A DNA stretch of 64,000 nucleotides. Origin: Anadara kagoshimensis (taxonomy: Eukaryota; Mollusca; Bivalvia; Arcoida; Arcidae). The stretch spans positions 9,984,085 to 10,048,084 of the forward strand of contig CM037863.1 in assembly GCA_021292105.1 (NCBI GenBank). Reading direction: 5' to 3'. Shown one piece after another: positions 56,451 through 64,000 of this stretch. The translations under genes were made by a program, and so were the position numbers. The notes beneath the pieces were generated by a model that was not told the origin of the DNA, did not search any database, and saw only the letters and a program-made list of their open reading frames with translations. Position 1 is the stretch's first letter; every line of letters starts with the position of its first letter.

Positions 56451-57199
56451 AATCTTTCCTGCCTACGCTTATGAAGTCATAAGGGATACCGTGTTAAGAA
56501 AAAGAATAATTGTTGTAACAGTCATTTGTAAATTAATCTATTGTTTACTTGCGATTAGGTTGACGAATCATTTTTTTACACTTCCTTTTATTTATCATTT
56601 GCCTGCTGCTTACGTGTACGTCATTGTAACTACACATTTTCTATGATTTACACGTTAAATTGCTAAATTGCTGTAGTCAATGGTTGTCGGATCGGATCTT
56701 ATATAGGTACTGCCAAAAATACCAGTTTGGTTGCAAAAAACATGACTACTAGCAATTTATTCAATTTTTGATTTTATTTTATTTAAAAAGTAAAACAATG
56801 TTGACATGGATGTTTTGCACCATTCCACGACTACGCTTTTTAGGCCTATTAATTATTCTTGTATTACAATACCACAAATTACAAAATATTAAATTTGACG
56901 AAGTGCATATATAAGAACTTTTTTTTAACGAAAGAACAAGACATGTCAATTTAATGAAATAAAAAACGTCATTTTAGCCACTTTTTATTGTGTTTTTCTC
57001 TTTTTACTCCAGTGCCCGATCACAATAAATAACTCATCGACTCGATTTCTGTTTGTCTTTTCTTCTTATTTTGTCTTTGGCAGTTTATCATAATTGTATT
57101 GAACAGAGTTCTAGGATCCGCTGACTTTTTTCCAAAAACACGTTTTTTAACTAAGAATTTTTTTTTTATTTCATGTAAAAGTAAAGTAATGTTGATATC

Positions 57200-57460
57200 C
57201 AAAACAAACATACCTTTTCAGCCCAAACCACAATCCCAAAGCAAAGTAAAAACATTGAAGCTGGCAAATTAGGTTAAACACAGGAACTGTTACAATAGAA
57301 GTGAAACCGGATTGACCGGAAGGGAACAATTGCGTAGGAACATAGATCCATGGAACGTCAAAATATCTAGGGTAGTTTTGTAAACAGAGACATCAAAAAT
57401 ATCACGATATAGTAATTACGGCCATTTTACGGGACCTGCATCGTTATATGAAGTTACCGT
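57200..57460 (+). repeat. Interspersed repeat E, copy
   Basis: It opens 'caaaacaaacataccttttc', with 'cacaatcccaaagcaaagta', 'gaagtgaaaccggattgacc' and 'aacagagacatcaaaaatat', the order found at 18,690 and 58,350. From 56,451 to 57,200 nothing else is recognised. Confidence 0.7.
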
Positions 57461-58349
57461 AGTAGGATCACATTCTACCATAGCGTATAAATTGTGAAAC
57501 AAATACATCGTGGGTAGAAGACATATTGTTGTTCTCGTATCAATAATCATCGGGACGATCGGAGATATTTTTTAATTACATTTATTATCCATCCATGGTC
57601 GAAGTTATTTTTATTGCTTTTCACCATCTCTTATGTTTCCTTGTCGTTGATTTTCCATTAAAGACTATTTACTTTCAATGAAGTATTTAGCAGTGTCTAT
57701 AGCTGGTTTTATCTCCTTTTATTGCTTTATGGCCGTCATCACAGAATTGTTGATGATGTCTCTGTGTCCATGAGTGCCTTGGATTTGACGTCCAAAATTC
57801 AATTTTCCTTCCACTCTTAATTTTAATTACACAAGTGGTGATTAAAGCAAGAGGGGCTTACCTTTTCGGAGAACCCTGCCTCACTTCTCTGTCGTAAATT
57901 TACATGTTTTACCTAATGTGTCGGTTTCCATTTTTTAATTTGCTTCGGCATTATGATTCGGACATCGGTTAGTATGTTGGTTTTGAGTTAACGTATCATC
58001 CCCAAGCTTTGAAGTATAGACACATTCTCATCTTCCGGTATATTCTTAGTTACTGTACATAGTCCAAACGTGACTTCACTCCTTTAGAGTTTTCGACGTC
58101 TTAGGTTTTCTATTAACTATAGTCTAACCCTACTCTCACCCACAAGGCCTGCTAGTTGAACTATGAATATCCTCAGGAAACTTGGATATATTCCTTCATG
58201 CGGAGTGCTTTCTTGGCTACATTTTGTGTTTGTGTCCTTTTTTCCGCCCCTTGATAAAGTTGTCGTTTCACCGTGTTAGCAGCTGGTGTTGGGATTTTCT
58301 GATGTTTCCGTTTGTCGCTGTGGAATTGTTGAGACTGGAGATATATGTA

Positions 58350-58640
58350 ATTATCAATAAAAAACAAACATACTAATCAATGTCCATATCAAAATCCCAA
58401 CGCAAAAATAAAAAAAAATAAAAAATGACATATTAGGTTAAACATTTGAAGTTCCATCAGGGAAGTAAAATTTGGAAGGGTGAACGCCTCTTGTTTAGGT
58501 ACCTACACCCGCCACTTGTGTAATTAAAATTGACAGTGAAAGAAAGAAGTACATCAAATATATCAAGGACAATCATGACACAGAGACATCAACGGTATTT
58601 GTGATGACGGCCGTAAAACTTTAAAGGCTCTGACTAGCTT
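58350..58640 (+). repeat. Interspersed repeat E, copy
   Basis: 'aaaaaacaaacatactaatc', 'catgttaggttaaac'-like and 'tgacacagagacatcaacgg' appear in the usual order. The segment 57,940-58,000 carries an inverted fragment of the same repeat ('cggacatcggttagtatgtt'). From 58,650 to 59,920 there is a short diverged duplication ('gaagtacccaagcttcatta' near 59,113 and 59,262) but no gene. Confidence 0.7.
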
Positions 58641-59924
58641 AGGCATACAGTATCCCTGGTTTCGTAGTTAGAGAGATGGACATGACGCTTACGGGTGTTC
58701 TATCGACAATCAATGTCACATGTATAAATAATAGGTCATGTACAACGAGAAGTGTGCACCAATGCTTAAGGCGTGATACTTCATATTGTCTGATATTATA
58801 TCGGTATTTTCGAAAAGAATCGTGTTGATTTTGTACATTCGTTCCTTGTATCCGACTACACTTTTACAAATTGTTGTAATAAGGTTCTAGTGGATTTGTT
58901 CCCAACTTTTTTTCCATTAACTTGATATCCCGTTGTAATGGGTACCGGTGTAAAGAGAGTTGACTCTATATTGATAAGTATCCGAAATTTGTTTCGTCTA
59001 CAATTAATCACACGATCTTCTATTTCATTTTTGATTAACTAGGTGTAGTTTCCTCTACATTGTCGCTTGTTATTACATAGACCTATTTTCGCATGCTGAA
59101 AGAAAGCTTTTTGAAGTACCCAAGCTTCATTAAATCAACCGCAAAACCTACCCATCCATGCTTTTATGATCTTCTATTTCATTTTGGAATATTTCGGTGT
59201 CGTTTCTCCTGATTATCGCTTGTAAGTACACATACCTACTTGTGCATGCTAAACAGTTTTTGAAGTACCCAAAGCTTCATTAAATCAACCACAAACTACC
59301 TATCCACGTTTTCTCCAACCTTGTAATATTACGTGTGTCTGAAATCGAATATTGATATTGTGTTAAATTTCCTGGATTTTTTTGTTTTTTCGCCTACAAT
59401 TCATCTTTTTGGTATCCCCACCGGTTATCAGCCATCGGCGTTGTGTTGGAATAGACTTCGGTACAACTACTGGCATAGTTTTGGAGTACTAACATTTCGT
59501 CATCCATAACTCTATCGGTCTCACATATCAGTATCCAGACTTACTAAAAAATGCTTACAACCTGTTTAGATAACACAATTTATAAAATTATATTAAGTGT
59601 AGATTTTTGTGAAGGTCATGTGTTATCAAAATCAACAAATTTAAACTTTATCATATTTGATATCATATTATTAAGACAGTATATACAAAACTCATGCATT
59701 AACTTAATGACGTCTGCAGTATTTTACGATGGTGTGTCAAGATGTATTTGAATTTAATTTGACGAAACGTAATGTAAGTACATATTGTGATTTTATTTAA
59801 TGTACTAAATTAACTAACACCTGATTGTCTAATAATCAAGATGTTTAAGACCCTAAATGTGCTGAAATTAAAAACAAACATACCAATCCATGTTCAAATG
59901 AACAACAATATATACTCTGCTGTA

Positions 59925-60208
59925 GGTTCTCATACTTACATTTTTGACAGAGTGGGAGGTCATGGGTTCGAACCCAAACCGGGTCTGACCCAAATTTAAA
60001 AGTTGGTATTGATGTATTTTCGCATCACGAAATGAAAGTCACGGTTCTTCCGAATGAGAATTTAAAATAAACAGTGAGCTAGCACAATAAAGAACCCTGC
60101 TGTATAATGCCATCAGCGCAACGCACATACCTTCGTCTCTAGATGGCGATGTCTCGATATAAGTGAAATATTCTTTACTTAGAAGTTAAACACCATAACT
60201 CAACTCAG
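59925..60208 (+). mobile_element. SINE family 1, decayed head
   Basis: 'gtgggaggtcatgggttcga' is the remaining tRNA-like T-arm region. The body has 'atgaaagtcacggttcttcc', 'aagaaccctgctgtataatg' and 'gatgtctcgatataagtgaa', with the tail 'actcaactcag'. Confidence 0.8.
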
Positions 60209-60420
60209 CTAAAGTGTATGAGGGGGTTCTAAACCATCTTAATCAGTTGACCAGAAATAAATACATTGACAAATCCTTCCTCGACGAAATCAAATACAAA
60301 CCTTTCGATTTATGTCCAAACAACGACCAAACATCCTTATCATCTGTTATCAATATAAAGTTTAGACCGACTACGATTTGTAAAAAGGACCTAAATACCT
60401 GCACGGTGTGTAGGATTTGA
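60205..60420 (+). CDS. Coding-like exon or fragment, unidentified
   Basis: An open frame reading YEGVLNHLNQLTRNKYIDKS, then 'FLDEIKYKPFDLCPNN' and 'INIKFRPTTICKKDLNTC', ends at TGA. It has balanced amino-acid use and four cysteines near the end, unlike the AT-rich noise around it. No ATG precedes it after the SINE, so it would be an internal or last exon, or a gene remnant cut by the SINE. No family is recognised. It could still be chance. Confidence 0.3.
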   Translation, partial: SAKVYEGVLNHLNQLTRNKYIDKSFLDEIKYKPFDLCPNNDQTSLSSVINIKFRPTTICKKDLNTCTVCRI

Positions 60421-61574
60421 CCTGCAATTAGTTCTTTTCAGTGCTCTAGGAAGGAAATCGTTTATTGATTCCTTGCAGTCTTATATGCCAGTGTTCTAGG
60501 GACGACACCACTAGGGATAAAGGCTCTTTAAGTTATTTTGTAGGATACGGTTTTTTAATTGAATAGGTGTTTGTTTTTGTAGATTATGTTGTTTTGGTTG
60601 AATTCAAGAATATTTTACAAACATTTAGACGTTACTAGCTATAGGTGAAGTGGCAGAAAAGTTGGCCTTTGCATTTTGATCTGGGCAATAAGAAGGGGTG
60701 GTTCTTTCACCATCAATGGTGATACTTTCTAGATAATCATAATCAGTTTAAAGTTCATTTTTATACTGTGAAATGCATATGTAGAAAATTATGATTTATG
60801 AACTTTTGTAATTTTTATTATATGGTTGTATATGAATGCCTGAGTCACATAATTAACTTAATCAAGGATTCAGTTACTTAATCTAGGATTAAATGACTTC
60901 ATCTATGATTAACGGTACTTAATCTAGGATGAAGCACATTAATGTGACTTAACTCTAGTTAACTCAGCTTAAATTGAATTAAGTGGAAGACAATTAGAGT
61001 AGTACTTTTTTATTAAAGAAAATAAATCAGTTTCAAAGTTACAGCAGTAGCCCTAGTAAGGCCCTTTTTCAAAAAAGAATTATCTCCCTTTATTTAAAAA
61101 TATGGCATTTATTTTCTCTTTTTGATATGTTTCATCTTGTATATGTCGAATATTAAATCATTTAGTTTTTTTTTTTAAAGAAAATAGGTTTATTTATTTA
61201 TATATTTTTAATTGAAATTTGGGCAATAAAGCACAAAAAATATATATGTAATGAACTATTTTAATAAACACTTCAACAATTATTTGGATTTTACATGTTT
61301 AGCAATAGGTTCACCTTCATCAACAGATTTAGCTCCCTTTATTTAACAAAATGTGGTATTTCTTTTATGTTTGTTGCACATTTTTAGAAACGACAATTTA
61401 ACTTTTTGTTTGAAGCTTTTAATTTTGTTTTTTTATGTGTATTTAAAAATGATATGCAATATCATCAAAATCTGAGACATGTGATTTCCAAAATATAGCA
61501 AAAACGGCTGGCCCTTACAGAGAATGACTCTTATTATCTGAAATAAACTATGGTCAAAAATTCCAAAAATATCG

Positions 61575-61735
61575 AGTTCCTCAAACACTCATGTATACTC
61601 CTTTTATGCAAAGTATTTCGTTAGCTAAATTTGGTAAAACCATACATTTTTAACATCTTGAAGAACGTTTAGTTTCAAAATGTTGGTCGTCTAGTGTTGT
61701 AAAACTGGTATAATATGTAATTTTAAAAGTATTAA
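61575..61735 (-). repeat. Interspersed repeat D, inverted copy
   Basis: The minus strand has 'ttacatattataccagtttt' followed by 'acaacactagacgacc'. The other end, 'atactccttttatgcaaagt' on the plus strand, matches the repeat at 20,288. Confidence 0.65.
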
Positions 61736-61883
61736 ATTACTTGTAATATTGTGTTTTGGAGATGTATTGGCATGTTTGATTAAATATGAAGAAAGTTTAT
61801 TCTAATGAATAATATTCTCAATTTAAAAATAAGGCTTTAAATAAAACAAAGGTTAAAGTTACTTGTATTATAGTGAAACAAAA

Positions 61884-62093
61884 ATGGCTGATGGAGGACT
61901 TGAAGAATTGACAGAAGATGATATCGAAGCAGCTGAAATTACTGAGATTTTAATGTTATGCGACCAGTACGGAATTAAATGTGATGATGATGACGAAGAA
62001 GAAAACTTGAAAACAAAACTAAAAGAACGTATAAAGACATGGAAAGAGAGTAGCCAGGCTCAGTCACCATTGTTTTCGAAGTTAAGTAAATAA
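61884..62093 (+). CDS. Small acidic protein, 69 residues, hypothetical
   Basis: ATG in a good context (aaaaatggc) opens MADGGLEELTEDDIEAAEIT, followed by 'ILMLCDQYGIKCDDDDEEEN', a basic helix 'LKTKLKERIKTWKES' and a stop at 62,091. The pattern of helix, 'YGI' turn and basic helix recalls a SAP-type nucleic-acid-binding motif, but similarity is weak and this is inference. The start at 61,884 is preferred to upstream codons because it is the only ATG. A possible splice acceptor 'ttgtattatag' lies 11 nt upstream, so a 5' UTR intron is possible. AATAAA occurs at about 62,140. Composition is clearly coding-like against the flanks. Confidence 0.55.
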   Translation: MADGGLEELTEDDIEAAEITEILMLCDQYGIKCDDDDEEENLKTKLKERIKTWKESSQAQSPLFSKLSK

Positions 62094-62299
62094 TGAAATA
62101 AAAGATTTTAAATTTAACAAAAAATGCAAATTGAAGAAGAATAAATAATGGAATGAAAAGTCTGGAAATGTTAGATAAATTTAATTAAAGTATTTATGAA
62201 AGGATATTCTGTAAAAATAAAAGTATTGTAATTAAGTTATAACAAAACATCTGGGCTCGGTGGTTTTGTTATTTAGAGGGTAAAATATCCCAATATAGA

Positions 62300-62455
62300 C
62301 AGTCAAACCTATTTATAAATGCTACCCGAGGGAAAAGTGGCCTTTATGGGCAGGCGACTATACAGTTTCAAATAATATAAATAAAACACAAATAGAATAC
62401 AATTCTATTGGCCTATGTAATCAGGTAGTCCCTATATAGAGGTGGCCACAATCCA
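62300..62455. repeat. Interspersed repeat C, copy
   Basis: 'acagtcaaacctatttataa', 'agtggcctttatgggcaggc' and 'ccctatatagaggtggccac' follow the family order. From 62,460 to 63,330 no gene or named repeat is seen. Confidence 0.7.
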
Positions 62456-63339
62456 GAAGTAACAATTTGAAGACAGGCTGGCAAATTAAGTTATATATTT
62501 GATCTTCTATCAGGGGTGTTAGGCTAGGTAATCACCTGCATTTTAGAATACTTTTTATTGGGGTTTGTTGGCGTATACTAGAGGAAGAACGCCAAACTGT
62601 CAGTCATGCTGTACATTGAATTGGACCATTTGTTCCCTGTTAATAGTGATCAGTGACTTTTTGAATATAACTCATTTTAACTTATAATCTCATGTACATG
62701 TACACGTATACACGAAAAAAATATTAAAATAAAGGCTACTGGGTCAATTATAAAGATACAAAAGCTATAATCACATGTATGAGGATGAGTAAGAAATTTT
62801 AGGAAGTCATTTTGAATGGTTTAGATGATGTCAATATAATATGCTCCCTGTAATTATGGTAAATCACTATCAAGGTGGTGCCATCATTAAGTGCATCTTA
62901 TATTGTTTGCTGCTTATGGGATCACTTATATATGGTCTTCTAAGCTCTACTTTATCCTCAAGGTACAACATACTGGTTTAAAACCTTTTTAGTATTTCAT
63001 TTAGTTGTGGATTTTGTATTTAAAGCCAAACATTTCATTGTTGAACTCGTTGCCAATATGGCTATTTGACTACTTTAGTAACTATTTATTGTATAAGATT
63101 AATCTTTCATTCACGTTATAATTAGAGACCATTGACTTGATACAAATAGTCCGAGAACTGCCTAGTTTTGTTTTTAAATTCATTCTTGTTTATTCATATA
63201 TACAAATCATGAGCCATCATCACCTTAATGTTTTGTTATTTTCAAATCAACGTGTGAATATTTTTCTAATGTTTTGACACGTTGGAGATACTTGGTGACC
63301 CAAACTACAAGTACATTTATTCAATTAACGTTGTCACTT

Positions 63340-63520
63340 AACTAACAAGTCAAGTTGGACACGTGAACTTTCATCAGGAAAGCGAGGTCGAGTGCTCCGG
63401 AACGGTAAGCACACCCATTTTAGCTAGCTACATCCGTCACTTGTGTGATCAAAATCATGTGAAAGGGACATGGAACTTTGGGATATATCCAGGGTAATTT
63501 CAAATACAAAAACATCATAC
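63340..63520 (+). repeat. Interspersed repeat E, partial copy
   Basis: It contains 'aaagcgaggtcgagtgctcc', 'tagctagctacatccgtcac', 'tgtgatcaaaatcatgtgaa' and 'gggacatggaactttgggat', as at 18,800-18,920. The last 480 bp of the window hold no recognised feature. Confidence 0.6.
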
Positions 63521-64000
63521 TTATCAGGGGAAACGCCAAGAGCAAATTGTGTTTCGGTTTTGTTTTTTGAAACCTTCCGCGGTCGAAAAAACGGGTTTAT
63601 TTTTTGTCAAGTGTCCAAAACCGGAAAACAATCGGTCACATTCAGTTCCGTATTTTAACGGTAAAATTTGCATGTATGGGTGAACACGCAATATTAGTAC
63701 ATGTATCATAAACTTAAAATTTCGTATGTATTATAAAATCTTAGATGACATATCATACTTATAAAAAATTCGCGATTTTCTGACGGCACCCGATTTCTCT
63801 TGAAAATCGGCACGAAATTCAACTCGATTTTTAAAACTTGTACGTTTTTTGTACCATGAATATTTCTCTTTGAACTTTTGACATAACATTACAATACTAT
63901 TGTTATTTATTTTCTTAAAATATTATACCTGGTGCATAAAGTGTAGATATCTGAAAAAAGCAAAAAACCATGAGCCTCCATTCGTCGTCAATGAAAACAA

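Overview
The window looks like nuclear DNA from an invertebrate, most likely a bivalve mollusc. It is AT-rich, genes have GT-AG introns, most of the sequence is repeats, and the tRNA-derived SINEs and the long interspersed repeats with 'GCTCACCTG...CAGGTGAGC' ends are of kinds I associate with bivalve genomes. The species cannot be fixed from sequence alone.

Protein-coding content is sparse. (1) Two tandem paralogues encode cGAS-like receptors (cGLRs, Mab-21-type nucleotidyltransferases) at 21.8-23.1 kb and 30.4-31.7 kb, same strand. Each coding region is intronless and sits just behind a candidate 3' splice site in the 5' UTR. The first is intact, with G-S and E-x-D...D catalytic signatures. 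The second keeps those residues but carries a 1-nt frameshift near its N-terminus. (2) A five-exon Rab GTPase closest to Rab20 runs from 36,061 to 43,076. Its exons join to an exact 214-codon frame plus stop, and two of its guanine-binding motifs are unusual. (3) An uncharacterised secreted-type protein with a cysteine-rich PAN/apple-like C-terminus spans at least seven exons between 51.2 and 56.5 kb, with a probable signal-peptide exon at 48.6 kb. (4) A small acidic 69-codon ORF lies at 61.9 kb, and a coding-like exon of unknown identity at 60.2 kb.

By region: 0-9.6 kb is a nest of repeats. A decayed LINE is broken by a TA-flanked inverted-repeat element and by a 3.2 kb composite, which itself contains a second long repeat with 145-bp tandem units. 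10.6-16.1 kb is a run of DNA transposons and MITEs, including an hAT-like element placed against a 1.27 kb TA-flanked element and a 2.7 kb foldback-type element. 16.2-20.8 kb holds tRNA-like sequences, SINEs and microsatellites. 21.7-31.8 kb is the cGLR locus, whose intergenic space contains a 46-bp satellite, a roughly 190-bp tandem array, two long hairpins, a SINE and an hAT-like MITE. 32-36 kb is SINEs and MITEs. 36-43.1 kb is the Rab gene, with repeat-filled introns. 43-51 kb holds MITEs and tandem repeats, and 51-56.5 kb the secreted-protein gene. 56.5-64 kb is mostly dispersed repeats with the two small ORFs.

The most interesting biology is the tandem cGLR pair, candidate innate-immune sensors that make cyclic dinucleotide-type second messengers, one member of which is freshly broken or mis-sequenced. 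No prokaryotic-type system, CRISPR array, rRNA gene or convincing functional tRNA gene was seen.
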